Shown here piece after piece: positions 43,344-53,111 of a stretch of 64,000 bases of DNA. The stretch lies in contig JAGWXD010000001.1 of the NCBI GenBank assembly GCA_018970085.1, positions 124,001 through 188,000 of the forward strand, in the 5' to 3' direction. Each line of letters begins with the position of its first letter. Positions within the stretch are counted from its first letter, which is position 1. The notes under the pieces are model-generated. The model was not told where the DNA came from. It searched no databases and was given only the letters and a program-made list of their open reading frames with translations. The DNA comes from Cyanobacteria bacterium REEB459. Its GTDB lineage: Bacteria; Cyanobacteriota; Cyanobacteriia; Phormidesmidales; Phormidesmidaceae. The position numbers were made by a program, and so were the translations under genes.

Positions 43344-45839
43344 ATGATTTTATCCCATCGACCTGAGCTTAACCGATCCAACTCCGATTCTAAGGAGCAG
43401 GCCTTTATCCTCTGGTTTGAGGAGGTCGGTATTGAAGATATTCCCCTGGTGGGGGGTAAGAACGCCTCTCTGGGAGAAATGATCCAGCAGTTAGGGACCC
43501 AGGGAGTCACGGTACCCTCAGGTTTCGCTACTACTGCCTATGCCTATCGCTACTTTATTCAGCAAGCCGGATTAGAGGCCCAACTACGCCAGTTATTTGC
43601 CGATCTGGACTTGAATGATATGGTCAACCTGCGCGATCGCGGGAGAAAGGCGCGATCGCTGATTTTAACTACCCCCTTCCCCTCGGACCTGGAGGTGGCC
43701 ATCAGCAGGGCGTACCTGCGGCTCTGTGAGCGCTACGGCCAGGATAGGGGCCTGGGTGATTTAGACGTGGCGGTGCGATCGTCCGCCACCGCCGAAGATC
43801 TGCCCGATGCCAGCTTTGCCGGTCAGCAGGAAACCTACCTGAATGTGCATGGAGCCAAGGGGGTAGTCGAAGCCTGTCACCGTTGTTTTGCCTCTCTATT
43901 TACCGATCGGGCGATTTCCTACCGTCACCAGTACGCCCAGCGTCTGCAGGACTTCGATGAATTTTCCGTAGCCCTGTCGGTGGGTGTTCAAAAAATGGTG
44001 CGATCCGATCTGGCCACCTCGGGGGTGATGTTTTCCATTGATACGGAAACCGGTTTTAAGCATGCTGTCCTGATTACTGCCGCCTACGGTCTTGGCGAAA
44101 ATGTCGTCCAGGGGGCCGTTAATCCCGATGAGTATTTTGTGTTTAAACCCACCCTCAAGCAGGGTAAGCGTCCGATTCTAGAGAAACGGCTGGGCAGTAA
44201 AGAAATTAAAATGATCTACGACGTTGGCGGTGGGAAGGAAACCAAAAACGTACCGGTGGCCGATCCCGATCGCCGCAAATTCTGTCTCAGCGATGACGAG
44301 GTTCTTACCCTGGCCCGTTGGGCGTGCGTTATCGAAGATCACTATAGCCGGCGGCGGGGTAAGCAGACCCCGATGGATATTGAGTGGGCTAAGGATGGTC
44401 TCACGAACGAACTGTTTATTGTTCAGGCTCGCCCCGAAACCGTGCAATCCCAGAAGTCTGACCATGTGATTAAAAGTTACCGGCTGAATGGTACGGGGGT
44501 GGTGTTGACCAGTGGGCGAGCCGTAGGGGAAATGGTGGGCACCGGCAAGGCCCGGGTGATCATGGATGTGCAACGCATGGGTGAATTCCAGGATGGTGAG
44601 GTACTGGTTACCAATAAGACCGACCCCGACTGGGAACCCATTATGAAAAAGGCTAGCGCCATCATTACCAACCAGGGAGGCCGCACCTGCCACGCCGCCA
44701 TTATTGCCCGGGAAATGGGCATACCGGCGATCGTCGGCTGTGGCAACGCCACGGAGGTAATTACCACTGGACAGCCGGTCACCGTCTCCTGCGCTGAGGG
44801 AGAGGCGGGTCGGGTCTACAGTGGTCTGGTGCCCTTTGAGGTGGTGGAAACTGCCCTCCATAACCTGCCCTGTACCCGCACCCAGATCCTCATGAATGTG
44901 GGGAACCCGGAGGAGGCCTTTAGTCTCGCCGCCATTCCCTGTGACGGAGTCGGGTTGGCCCGTTTAGAGTTTATTATTGCCAACCATATCAAGACCCATC
45001 CCCTGGCCCTCATGCATTTCGACCACCTTAAGGACGGGGCGGCTAAAGCAGAAATCCACCAAATCACCGCCCACTACGACCATAAGCCCGATTTCTTTGT
45101 AGATAAACTGGCATCCGGGGTGGCCATGATTGCCGCTGCTTTTTACCCTAAACCGGTGGTGGTGCGGATGTCGGATTTTAAGAGCAATGAATACGCCAAC
45201 CTAATCGGTGGCCGGGAATTTGAACCCCACGAAGAGAATCCCATGATTGGTTGGCGGGGGGCTTCCCGCTACTATGATCCCAGGTATACCGAGGCCTTTG
45301 GTCTAGAATGTAAGGCCATAGAGCGGGTCAGGGATGATATGGGGCTGACCAATGTGATTCCCATGATTCCCTTTTGCCGTACCCCCGACGAAGGCCGCAA
45401 GGTGATAGAAACCATGGCCAGCTATGGGCTCAAACAAGGGGAAAATGGCCTGCAGGTCTACGTCATGTGCGAAATTCCCAGTAATGTGATTCTGGCGGAC
45501 CAATTCAGTCAGGTGTTTGATGGCTTTTCCATTGGTTCCAACGATCTCACCCAATTGACCCTGGGGCTAGATCGGGACTCCGCCCTGGTGGCTCATATTT
45601 TTGATGAGCGCAACGAAGCGGTGAAGGAAATGGTGCGCCAGGTGATTGCCAGGGCCAAGGCCAAGGGCCGTAAGATTGGCATCTGTGGTCAGGCCCCCAG
45701 TGACTATCCAGAATTTGCCGCCTTTCTGGTAGAACAGGGCATTGACTCCATTAGTTTGAATCCCGATACGGTGTTAAAGACCATGCTGGCGATCGCTAAA
45801 ACCGAAGCTGGTCTGGAACAGCCATCCAGTCGCGATTAA
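43344..45839 (+). CDS. ppsA: Phosphoenolpyruvate synthase
   Basis: PpsA converts pyruvate and ATP to PEP, AMP and Pi in gluconeogenesis. About 831 residues, typical. The ATP-grasp domain has VGGKNASLGEMIQQLG and SSATAEDLPDASFAGQQETY; the central swivelling domain has the phosphorylated His at 450 in QGGRTCHAAIIAREMG; the PEP/pyruvate domain has VNPDEYFVFKP earlier, then FSIGSNDLTQLTLGLDRDS and ICGQAPSDYPEFAAFL. The start is ATG 43344, after CAGGAG. The stop TAA overlaps the stop of menE, which lies on the other strand. Confidence 0.96.
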   Translation: MILSHRPELNRSNSDSKEQAFILWFEEVGIEDIPLVGGKNASLGEMIQQLGTQGVTVPSGFATTAYAYRYFIQQAGLEAQLRQLFADLDLNDMVNLRDRGRKARSLILTTPFPSDLEVAISRAYLRLCERYGQDRGLGDLDVAVRSSATAEDLPDASFAGQQETYLNVHGAKGVVEACHRCFASLFTDRAISYRHQYAQRLQDFDEFSVALSVGVQKMVRSDLATSGVMFSIDTETGFKHAVLITAAYGLGENVVQGAVNPDEYFVFKPTLKQGKRPILEKRLGSKEIKMIYDVGGGKETKNVPVADPDRRKFCLSDDEVLTLARWACVIEDHYSRRRGKQTPMDIEWAKDGLTNELFIVQARPETVQSQKSDHVIKSYRLNGTGVVLTSGRAVGEMVGTGKARVIMDVQRMGEFQDGEVLVTNKTDPDWEPIMKKASAIITNQGGRTCHAAIIAREMGIPAIVGCGNATEVITTGQPVTVSCAEGEAGRVYSGLVPFEVVETALHNLPCTRTQILMNVGNPEEAFSLAAIPCDGVGLARLEFIIANHIKTHPLALMHFDHLKDGAAKAEIHQITAHYDHKPDFFVDKLASGVAMIAAAFYPKPVVVRMSDFKSNEYANLIGGREFEPHEENPMIGWRGASRYYDPRYTEAFGLECKAIERVRDDMGLTNVIPMIPFCRTPDEGRKVIETMASYGLKQGENGLQVYVMCEIPSNVILADQFSQVFDGFSIGSNDLTQLTLGLDRDSALVAHIFDERNEAVKEMVRQVIARAKAKGRKIGICGQAPSDYPEFAAFLVEQGIDSISLNPDTVLKTMLAIAKTEAGLEQPSSRD

Positions 45840-47251
45840 GCCCTTTCCTGAGCCAGAGCCAGGGCCATACCTCGCAGTAGCTTGCCTTCGGTGGTGCGGG
45901 GTATGGCGGCCACCACCAGCCAGCGCTTGGGTTGTTTATAACTGGCCAGCTGGGACCGCATCAGGGCCATTAACGGGTTTAGCCCGGCAAAGTCAGGCCC
46001 AGGTACGATCAAGGCGCAGAGGCATTGTCCCCAGTGGGGATCGGCTAGCCCTACCACACACACATCTGTCAGTTGCCCCGTAGCCAGCAGTAGCTGTTCG
46101 ACTTCCTGGGGTAAAACCTTCTCGCCACCGGTAATGATGGTCGTGCTGCGGCGGCCCAGCACATGGACATAGCCCTGATCATCCAGGTAACCCAGATCGT
46201 CGGTAACAAATCGTCCCTGGCATGGGGTCGGGAGGGGTGGCCAGTATCCCCGAAATAGGCAGGGGGTCTCCAGGGCGATCGCCCCTACCCCCCCTGGAGC
46301 CAGGCAATCCCCCTGGTCATTGATAATTTCCAGGTGGACATGGGGTAGGGATCGGCCACTGCTCTGGTGACCAGCCAGAAACTCGGAGGGCAGTAGGGTA
46401 GCCGCCTGGCTGGCGGTTTCACTCATACCGTAGGTCAGGGCCAGGGGAATGGCCCGTTGTCGGGCCTGTTCGATCAGGGCGGGGGAGGCGGGCGCCCCCC
46501 CCAGTAAGACAGCCCGATAGGTTTGTAATCTAGCCAGGTAGCGATCGCCCTGGGCCAGGAGCCATTGCAGTTGGGTTGGCACCAGGGAGAGAAAGCTATC
46601 CTGGGGGAAGGGTAACCAGGTTTCCCGCTTTAGATCGCCGTAGCTTTGCAGGGCCAGGCATCCCCCCGAGGCCAGGACCCGGAGGGCCTGCATCAGGCCG
46701 CTGACATGGTGTAGGGGTAGGACGCAATAGGCGTGCACAACCTCAACCCCAAAGTGAAGCCGAAATCCCTCCACGGCGGTCATCAGGGTTGCCCAGGAAT
46801 GGCCCACAAACCGGACTTGTCCGCCGCTGCCCCCACTGGGAATCCAGATGTCGACCAGGGGTTCCGGGGCTAGGGCTCGGCAGGGATAGCACCCCAGATC
46901 GGGGACTACCGGTGCGGACCAATCGGGTTGGATCAAATCCCCTACCTGTTGCCACTCCCGGCTACCCCATTGGGGATTGGTGAGAACTACCCTTCTACCC
47001 TGGCCTAGGGCGGCTAAAATGGTGGCCAGGCAGCGCCAGGGATTGACCTCCCGGATACACAGGGGCCAGGGTGATCCAGCCGTTTTCGCCAGGCTGGAGG
47101 TCAGGGTTTCCAGGCTAGTCCAGAACTGCTGGTGGGCTGGGGTCGCGACCCCAGCCTCCTCGTCTTTTAAGATCAACCAATCCCGCCCCTGACACCGTTG
47201 CAACAGGGTTGGGAGGGAGGGTAGGAGAGATGGGTCTAAAGGCGTTGCCAT
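45836..47251 (-). CDS. menE: o-Succinylbenzoate--CoA ligase
   Basis: MenE activates o-succinylbenzoate with CoA using ATP, in phylloquinone synthesis. 471 residues, an acyl-adenylate-forming enzyme. Motifs: IPSGGSGGQVRFVGHSW (P-loop-like; the usual TSGTTG is replaced by a serine/glycine-rich form), LTYGMSETASQAA, and FVTDDLGYLDDQGYVHVLGR. The third gene of the menA-menC-menE set; it overlaps menC by 16 bp. It is convergent with ppsA. Confidence 0.92.
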   Translation of the reverse strand: MATPLDPSLLPSLPTLLQRCQGRDWLILKDEEAGVATPAHQQFWTSLETLTSSLAKTAGSPWPLCIREVNPWRCLATILAALGQGRRVVLTNPQWGSREWQQVGDLIQPDWSAPVVPDLGCYPCRALAPEPLVDIWIPSGGSGGQVRFVGHSWATLMTAVEGFRLHFGVEVVHAYCVLPLHHVSGLMQALRVLASGGCLALQSYGDLKRETWLPFPQDSFLSLVPTQLQWLLAQGDRYLARLQTYRAVLLGGAPASPALIEQARQRAIPLALTYGMSETASQAATLLPSEFLAGHQSSGRSLPHVHLEIINDQGDCLAPGGVGAIALETPCLFRGYWPPLPTPCQGRFVTDDLGYLDDQGYVHVLGRRSTTIITGGEKVLPQEVEQLLLATGQLTDVCVVGLADPHWGQCLCALIVPGPDFAGLNPLMALMRSQLASYKQPKRWLVVAAIPRTTEGKLLRGMALALAQERA

Positions 47252-48228
47252 AGTTGATCGGGGGAAAGGTCATCCCAATCATCCTCGAAGCTGTGGCGGG
47301 CCCCCAGTCCCAGGGCTAGATGATTGCCGCTGTGCTGCTGGTACTGCGCCGCTAGAGCCAGCACTGCTCGACGGCCGATGCTGGTTTCAAACACCGAGGA
47401 AAATACCAGGGTGAGGCGGTGTTTTGCCCAGATTTGTCGTAATCGCCCAGGAAAACCAGCGATCGCCGGTTTGACGATAAATAGGCCCGGCCAGCCCTGG
47501 CGGTACAAATTCTCCAGTTGGTGGTAGGTTGCCACTGATTCATCCAGGGCCACAGGGGTATGAAAACGTTGGGCCAGAGACTGGAGCAGGGGAAAGGCTG
47601 AGGGTGCCAGGGGTTGCTCTAGGTAGTCAATGGTGCAAAGGTCCGGGGTAGCCCTGAGGCGATCGCAGAGGCTTAGCCACTGGCTGGCCTCCCCCAAACT
47701 CAGGCTACCGTTGGCATCTAACCGCAGATGGGCGGCGGCGGGCAGGGCCGCCACCAGAGCTTGTACCAGGGCCATCTCGGCTACCCCTGGGGCGATGCCA
47801 AGCTTCACCTTAAACGTACGGATACCCTCCTGCCAAAGGGGCGACCAGGCTTCCAGGGCGGCCTCGCCCGGCGGTAGGAGCAGGCTTAAACGACTGGCGG
47901 CAGCCGTGGGAAGGGGGGCCGCGGCGATGGCTTGCAGTTGCTCCAGGGCGGAGGCCAGGGCAAATTGGGTGGCGGGCAGGCGATCGGGAATGGCCCTGAT
48001 ATCGTCAATGGTCAGGGTTGGCCCCAGACCGGCGCAAAAATCCTGGGCCAGGGCCAGGGTCTCACTACCAAAGGACGGCAAAGGGGCGATCTCCCCGTAA
48101 CCGACCCGGCCCAGCCCATCCTCCAGCTTCACCAGCAGGCCCTGCCGCCATTGCCAGACCCCATGGGCGGTATGCAGAGGCTGCCGCCACCGCCGCCGAT
48201 AGACGTGGCTCACCAGGCGGATCACCAT
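47236..48228 (-). CDS. menC: o-Succinylbenzoate synthase
   Basis: MenC dehydrates SHCHC to o-succinylbenzoate. 330 residues, enolase superfamily. The catalytic K-x-K is in FKVKLGIAPG, the metal ligands in RLDANGSLSLGEA, IDYLEQPLAP and VALDESVATY, and the second Lys in FIVKPAIAG. ATG 48226-48228 overlaps the stop of menA (TAATG arrangement), showing coupled translation. Confidence 0.93.
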   Translation of the reverse strand: MVIRLVSHVYRRRWRQPLHTAHGVWQWRQGLLVKLEDGLGRVGYGEIAPLPSFGSETLALAQDFCAGLGPTLTIDDIRAIPDRLPATQFALASALEQLQAIAAAPLPTAAASRLSLLLPPGEAALEAWSPLWQEGIRTFKVKLGIAPGVAEMALVQALVAALPAAAHLRLDANGSLSLGEASQWLSLCDRLRATPDLCTIDYLEQPLAPSAFPLLQSLAQRFHTPVALDESVATYHQLENLYRQGWPGLFIVKPAIAGFPGRLRQIWAKHRLTLVFSSVFETSIGRRAVLALAAQYQQHSGNHLALGLGARHSFEDDWDDLSPDQLWQRL

Positions 48229-49136
48229 TAGCCTAGACTACTTAACCAGAAGCCCAAGGTCAGCAGGAGACCGCTCCAGAAGTGAAAGCCAATGGCATAG
48301 AACTTGGCATTACTGACCTGCTGGGGTTGGTTATGGTAACGACCGACGTGCTGACTTAAGCGCCAGGCGGGTAGGGCACTGGCAAAGATCAGGACTACCC
48401 CAGCCGGGAAAATCCCCGAAGCCAGACCCAGCAGAGCCAGGGCAAAGACCATGCCACAGATCCAGGGCACCAGTTGGGCACCCCGTTTGGTGCCCAGGCG
48501 GACAATGGGCGATCGCTTACCCGCCGCCTGATCATCCTGTACCTGGTGAAAATGGGAGCAAAAGAGTACCAGACTGGTGGTGAGACCCACCATTCCCCCT
48601 GCCAGTTGGCTACCCCAGGACCAGGCCTGGGTTTGGCTATAGTAGGCCGCCCCCAGGGCTAGAGGGCCAAAGCTAAGAAAACACAGAATTTCTCCTAATC
48701 CCTGGTAGCCCAAGCGAAAGGGGGGGCCCTGATAGAGGTAACCCAGTAGGCAGCAGAGTCCGATCAGCCCCAGGACGGTAGGGTCCTGTTGAGTCAGGCA
48801 GATGGTGACAATGGCCATGAGACCCAAGGCCAGGCAACCGTTGGCTAGGGCAAACACCAGACGGTGATTGCGGGTCAGGTTAACGACAGAGTGGGCTTTG
48901 TTAACATCAATTCCCGTGCTCGAGTCAAACACATCGTTACTAAGGTTTTCCCAAGCCAAAATTAAAATAGCCGCCAGCAAAAAACTATAGAAGATACCCT
49001 GGTTCCAATGATGGGTATCGCCGTAAGCCACCATGGTACCAACCGCGATCGGCATAATCGCCACGCTGTACATTGGCGGCTTCATAGCCGCCAGCCACAG
49101 TCGAGGGGTGTTGGAATAGGAAGGACTAGAAGGCAT
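48228..49136 (-). CDS. menA: 1,4-dihydroxy-2-naphthoate phytyltransferase
   Basis: MenA attaches the phytyl chain to DHNA, giving demethylphylloquinone. 302 residues, about eight or nine transmembrane helices. The prenyl-diphosphate motif N-D-x-x-D is in ENLSNDVFDSSTGIDVNKAH, the second aspartate region in CSHFHQVQDDQAAGKRSPIV. Product phylloquinone serves as A1 in photosystem I. First gene of the menA-menC-menE operon. In non-photosynthetic bacteria the same family makes menaquinone. Confidence 0.94.
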   Translation of the reverse strand: MPSSPSYSNTPRLWLAAMKPPMYSVAIMPIAVGTMVAYGDTHHWNQGIFYSFLLAAILILAWENLSNDVFDSSTGIDVNKAHSVVNLTRNHRLVFALANGCLALGLMAIVTICLTQQDPTVLGLIGLCCLLGYLYQGPPFRLGYQGLGEILCFLSFGPLALGAAYYSQTQAWSWGSQLAGGMVGLTTSLVLFCSHFHQVQDDQAAGKRSPIVRLGTKRGAQLVPWICGMVFALALLGLASGIFPAGVVLIFASALPAWRLSQHVGRYHNQPQQVSNAKFYAIGFHFWSGLLLTLGFWLSSLG

Positions 49137-49241
49137 AGACTGACGCTAAAACCAGATAAAAGGCTAGAGGCCGTATGGGTGTAATAGCTAGGACTTTATC
49201 TGACACTCCGCGCAAACCTGTACTGTCTTAGGAGTGTCACC
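49137..49241. other. Spacer with an inverted repeat at the left end of the IS remnant
   Basis: TGACACTCC (49201-49209) and GGAGTGTCA (49231-49239) form a 9-bp inverted repeat just before the transposase remnant. It could be part of the IS left end. Confidence 0.4.
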
Positions 49242-49495
49242 ATGACTACCCAAGCAAAGATTGTCAAAAACAAACTAGGCCTGTTAGAGCTGATTGAGAC
49301 CTCGGCGGCTCCCAAGCCGGGACAGTAATGGGCATCTAGCAAATGGGCGTCTGGCGCGACACCACTGACCTCTATCAGGAATTATACGAAACGGTTAGTG
49401 AATTAGCCTTGCAAGAGATTGACCGTCGCCAACCCTGCGTTAAGAGTTGTGTTGAGGCGGTTATCGAAGAGGTCGTAGTTTGCCTTTGTCATTAA
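49242..49495 (+). pseudogene. Eroded IS481-type transposase, N-terminal fragment
   Basis: Frame 1 from ATG 49242 gives TQAKIVKNKLGLLELIET, matching the N-terminus of IS481-family helix-turn-helix transposases. The continuation of that protein, around S-Q-A-x-x-V-M-G, appears in another frame at 49310-49333 (SQAGTVMG), then stops (TAG 49337), and resumes after it as LYQELYETVSELALQEIDRR and later CVKSCVEAVIEEVVV up to TAA 49493-49495. So a frameshift, an in-frame stop and loss of the catalytic C-terminus have killed the gene. The match is from memory of the family. Confidence 0.7.
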
Positions 49496-49685
49496 GCAAC
49501 CGGCCTAGGGTCAGCTGAGGGTGACTAATAAGACGAAAAAGCGAGGCTTATTCGTTTCTCCTGAGGGGAGTACAGTCGATCTGGTTGCACCATAACCTAT
49601 AAACCGTTGCCAAACGGCTCGAAGTCAGAGCAGCTCAAGAGAATTTAGTTACTTTGATAATCGACAAAACTCCAGGCAGCCAGGT
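49496..49685. other. Spacer right of the IS remnant
   Basis: No recognisable protein sequence; the catalytic DDE region of the transposase is not found here. Confidence 0.4.
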
Positions 49686-50003
49686 TTACCCTTGCATAAA
49701 CTGTCTCTGATAAACCAGATCTTCCTTTTCAGTTTCGATTTTCAAATTGGAACGGGGGTAGGCTACGCAGAGCAAGGTGTAACCCTCTGACTGTAGTTCG
49801 GGGCTAACCCCCATGCCATCGGTCTGATCTACCTGACCCTCTAAAACCAGAGCTGCGCAGGTGGTACAAACACCGGCACCACAGGAATAGGGAAGCTCTA
49901 GTCCTGCGGCTTGAGCCGCCGCTAAAATAGTTTGATGCGCGGGTACGGTCAGTAGACTGCTGGTTCCCTGGTGAGAAATTTCAACGGTGTAACAGGTGGT
50001 CAT
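49686..50003 (-). CDS. Plant-type [2Fe-2S] ferredoxin
   Basis: About 105 residues. The cluster ligands are in LPYSCGAGVCTTCAALVLEG (C-x4-C-x2-C) and LLCVAYPRSNLKIETEKE (fourth Cys). The loop between the first and second cysteine has GAGV instead of the RAGA/RAGS of the photosynthetic PetF, and the C-terminus is longer, so it is a secondary ferredoxin rather than the main electron carrier. ATG 50003 is taken; an upstream in-frame start at 50018 adds five residues. Confidence 0.92.
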   Translation of the reverse strand: MTTCYTVEISHQGTSSLLTVPAHQTILAAAQAAGLELPYSCGAGVCTTCAALVLEGQVDQTDGMGVSPELQSEGYTLLCVAYPRSNLKIETEKEDLVYQRQFMQG

Positions 50004-50038
50004 GACGGATAATAGCAAAAAAAAATGAATTGCTTGAG

Positions 50039-50215
50039 CTATGACTGTGCCGGGAAAGTGCGGTCAAAGTCCTCTAGTAAGTCATCGATTTCTTCTAGGG
50101 CCTGGTTAACATCAATGCGCAGCGTACCTAGATCGGGTTGTTCGAGGAGACGAATCAGGGCCTCTCGCTTGCCCTTAATGGTGGCGATGCGATCGCAAAT
50201 AATTTGAATTTCCAT
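50039..50215 (-). CDS. Small coiled-coil protein, cyanobacterial hypothetical
   Basis: 58 residues from ATG 50215: MEIQIICDRIATIKGKREAL followed by LLEQPDLGTLRIDVNQALEE, a helical hairpin without known function. The frame extends to 50236 but the extra seven residues (MIIEVII) are unlikely. It lies 35 bp upstream of the ferredoxin gene on the same strand, so the two may be co-transcribed. Confidence 0.72.
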   Translation of the reverse strand: MEIQIICDRIATIKGKREALIRLLEQPDLGTLRIDVNQALEEIDDLLEDFDRTFPAQS

Positions 50216-50381
50216 GATGATCACCTCAATAATCAATCTTAATCGCCAACTTGGATAACTTTAGTGCTGATGGGCTCCTAGGGGATAATAATTGATTAGT
50301 GCCTCCTCAGCCAAGCTTAGACCTATGCTTTCAAACCAGCAGGGGGGATGATAGAGACAGTTAATTTACATAACATAAACT

Positions 50382-50951
50382 ATGCTGGGGCGAATTAATC
50401 TAAGTTTAGTGCTGCTGGGGGTTGGGGGGAGTCTAACCTTGATTGGTTTTGTTGCCTATTTTCAGGACAATGCCACCCTAAACCTGGCGGGCTTTTTCTA
50501 TGGGATTCCAATTTTATTAGGAGGTCTTGCCCTGCGGGCAGCGGAACTGGAACCGGTGCCCTACAGCCAGCCCACCTCCGCCGAGGTGGTTCAATTACGG
50601 GACACCCTGGCCACTCCCACCCAAAACCAGGTCCGTCAAGATGTTACCCGCTATCGCTACGGCCAAGAAGCCCATCTAGATGTAGCCCTGCAAAAGCTCG
50701 GTCTAAGTCCTTCGGGTGAGGAATGTCCAACCCTTGAGGGCATCCGGGAATTAGAAATGGATGGTAGCTATGCCCTGATCCTGGAATTTAATTCCCCCAC
50801 AGTGCCCCCTTCTTTGTGGATTGACAAAAAAGCTAAGATAGAGACTTTTTTCGGTCCCGGTATTCGAGCCGACCTCAACTTTCCTCAGGATGGCAGGGTT
50901 GACTTAGCCCTGATTACGGTTCTAACTCCCGTTGCTGTATCACCAGCCTGA
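50382..50951 (+). CDS. DUF2854 family membrane protein
   Basis: 189 residues. Two N-terminal transmembrane helices (about 7-27, INLSLVLLGVGGSLTLIGF, and 33-52) and a soluble C-terminal domain beginning TRYRYGQEAHLDVALQKLGL, with LEFNSPTVPPSLWIDKKAKI, match DUF2854, which occurs in cyanobacteria and chloroplasts. Function unknown; thylakoid localisation is probable from distribution. The gene stands alone. Confidence 0.85.
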   Translation: MLGRINLSLVLLGVGGSLTLIGFVAYFQDNATLNLAGFFYGIPILLGGLALRAAELEPVPYSQPTSAEVVQLRDTLATPTQNQVRQDVTRYRYGQEAHLDVALQKLGLSPSGEECPTLEGIRELEMDGSYALILEFNSPTVPPSLWIDKKAKIETFFGPGIRADLNFPQDGRVDLALITVLTPVAVSPA

Positions 50952-51193
50952 GATATCCAGCCATGGCCCCATGCCCTAGCTGCTGATTAACCCGGCATAG
51001 CTGGGGCAGATTCCCCTAGGAATCTCTGCCATGGCATTGAATAGTTTATGGGTATAAATACTTAAATCCCTCGCTCAAGCCCGGGGACTCTTGCTATAGT
51101 TAGATTAATCATCAGTAATCTTGACGAAAGCCTCTGGTCGAGCCAGGGATTTTGCTTGGATTGCCTTACGTAGCAGGTTCTAGGAGTGTAGAT

Positions 51194-52921
51194 ATGGTAA
51201 CCACTGCCCCACCTCAACAGAAGCGTCTAACCGTTCAGGTTAATTGTCTGGCTGCCGATACTACCACCATTCGCTCCTTAGATTGGGACCGAGATCGCTT
51301 TGATATTGAGTTTGGTCTTCAAAATGGTACCACCTACAATTCTTTTATCGTCAAAGGCGATCGCACGGCCCTGATAGACACCTCCCATGCTAAATTTCGG
51401 GATCTATATTTGCAAACCCTGAAGGGTCAGATTGATCCCCAGACCATTGACTATATCGTGATTAGCCATACCGAACCCGACCACAGCGGTCTGGTGCGGG
51501 ATGTGCTAGAACTGGCACCTGAGGCTACGGTGGTGGGGGCTAAGGTAGCGATCGCCTTTCTAGAAGACTTGGTTCACCGCCCCTTTCACCGGTTAGTTGT
51601 TAAAAGTGGCGATACCCTAGACCTGGGTCAGGGGCATATTCTTGAGTTTATTAATGCCCCTAACCTGCACTGGCCTGACACGATATTTACCTACGACCAC
51701 AAAACTGGCGTGCTGTTCACCTGCGACGCTTTTGGTATGCACTTTTGCAGTGATGCCGTCTACGATGAAAATTTAGAAATAATTTCTCCTGACTTTCGCT
51801 TTTACTACGAATGCTTGATGGCCCCCAATGCCCGCTCAGTATTGGCGGCGATCAAGCGGATGCAGGCTCTACCTGGGGTACAGATGATCGCTACTGGCCA
51901 TGGCCCCTTGCTACAGTACAACGTAGCAGAGCTAATTGATCGCTATCAACGCTGGAGTCAGGAAAAGACCAGTAATGAGGCGCTGGTGGCCCTCTTTTAT
52001 ATTTCTGATTACGGCTATAGCGATCGCCTTTCTCAAGCGATCTCCCACGGTATTGTGAAAACCTCCGTGGCAGTCGAAATGATGGACCTGCGATCGGCCG
52101 ATGCTCAGGAAGCCACTGAACTAGTGAGTCGTTCTAAGGCTGTGATTCTAGGGCTACCCCCTACCTCCGGTAACGGGGCCGGGGAGATTCAAACCATCCT
52201 GGGTACGATTCTAGCCGCAGTAACTGGCAAACAAAGCGTTGGCCTATTCGAATCCTACGGTGGCAACGATGAGCCCATTGATCCCTTGGTCAGCCGCTTC
52301 CAGGAGTTAGGAGCGACCCAGGCCTTTAAGCCCATTCGAATTAAGGATACCCCCAGCGAAGCAACTTACCAGGCCTGCGAAGAGGCCGGTACTGACCTGG
52401 GTCAGACCCTTAACCAGGCGGGCAAGGTTAAACAACTGAAGGCCCTGGATGCAGATTTAGAAAAGGCTCTGGGGCGGATTAGCAGTGGGCTTTATATCAT
52501 TACTGCTAAAAAAGGTGAGTTGTCCAGTGCCATGTTAGCCTCTTGGGTAGCCCAGGCCAGCTTTCAACCTCTGGGCTTTACTGTGGCGGTGGCCAAGGAC
52601 CGAGCCATTGAGTCCCTAATGCAGGTGGGAGACCCATTCGTCCTGAATATTTTGGAAGAGGGTAAGCACCTGCCCCTGATGAAGCATTTCCTTAAGCGTT
52701 TCCCTCCGGGAGCCGATCGCTTTGCCGGTATTCGTATTCGCCCTGGGGTCAACGGCTCTCCCCTATTGGCCGACGCTCTGGCCTATCTGGAATGTGAAGT
52801 GACAAGTCGCATGGAGGTTAGCGATCACTGGATTGTTTATTGCACAGTCCAGGATGGCAAAGTGTCCGATCCTGACGGGGTGACAGCGGTACACCATCGC
52901 AAACTAGGCAATTATTATTAG
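51194..52921 (+). CDS. C-type flavodiiron (diflavin) protein, Flv3/Flv4-like
   Basis: 575 residues in three domains: metallo-beta-lactamase-like diiron (about 30-250), flavodoxin-like (about 265-405) and C-terminal flavin reductase (about 420-575). The diiron ligands are all canonical: H-x-E-x-D-H in ISHTEPDHSGLV, His in APNLHWPD, Asp in TCDAFGMHF, His in ATGHGPLL. That places it with Flv3/Flv4, not with the ligand-poor Flv1/Flv2. These proteins reduce O2 to water with electrons from photosystem I or II. ATG 51194 with TAGGAG upstream. No second flv gene is adjacent. Confidence 0.93.
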   Translation: MVTTAPPQQKRLTVQVNCLAADTTTIRSLDWDRDRFDIEFGLQNGTTYNSFIVKGDRTALIDTSHAKFRDLYLQTLKGQIDPQTIDYIVISHTEPDHSGLVRDVLELAPEATVVGAKVAIAFLEDLVHRPFHRLVVKSGDTLDLGQGHILEFINAPNLHWPDTIFTYDHKTGVLFTCDAFGMHFCSDAVYDENLEIISPDFRFYYECLMAPNARSVLAAIKRMQALPGVQMIATGHGPLLQYNVAELIDRYQRWSQEKTSNEALVALFYISDYGYSDRLSQAISHGIVKTSVAVEMMDLRSADAQEATELVSRSKAVILGLPPTSGNGAGEIQTILGTILAAVTGKQSVGLFESYGGNDEPIDPLVSRFQELGATQAFKPIRIKDTPSEATYQACEEAGTDLGQTLNQAGKVKQLKALDADLEKALGRISSGLYIITAKKGELSSAMLASWVAQASFQPLGFTVAVAKDRAIESLMQVGDPFVLNILEEGKHLPLMKHFLKRFPPGADRFAGIRIRPGVNGSPLLADALAYLECEVTSRMEVSDHWIVYCTVQDGKVSDPDGVTAVHHRKLGNYY

Positions 52922-53111
52922 ATGTCTGTGGGTCAACTGGCCCTGGGGCAACTCCCATTGCAAAAACTTATTGCAAACATTAACGAACCTTATCAATTAG
53001 TAACGCTTCTACCTGGATCAATCCTGTTATCGACTCAGTGACCCAAAATAGTTAGGTGCTTTAGTGGGATTGGGTCCCAAGCAAGTTGTAAGCAATTATC
53101 GAGGTAAACCG

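Noticed and set aside
44178-44861. 227-codon minus-strand frame
   Set aside because: Antisense of the conserved swivelling domain of ppsA; His/Gly-rich composition.
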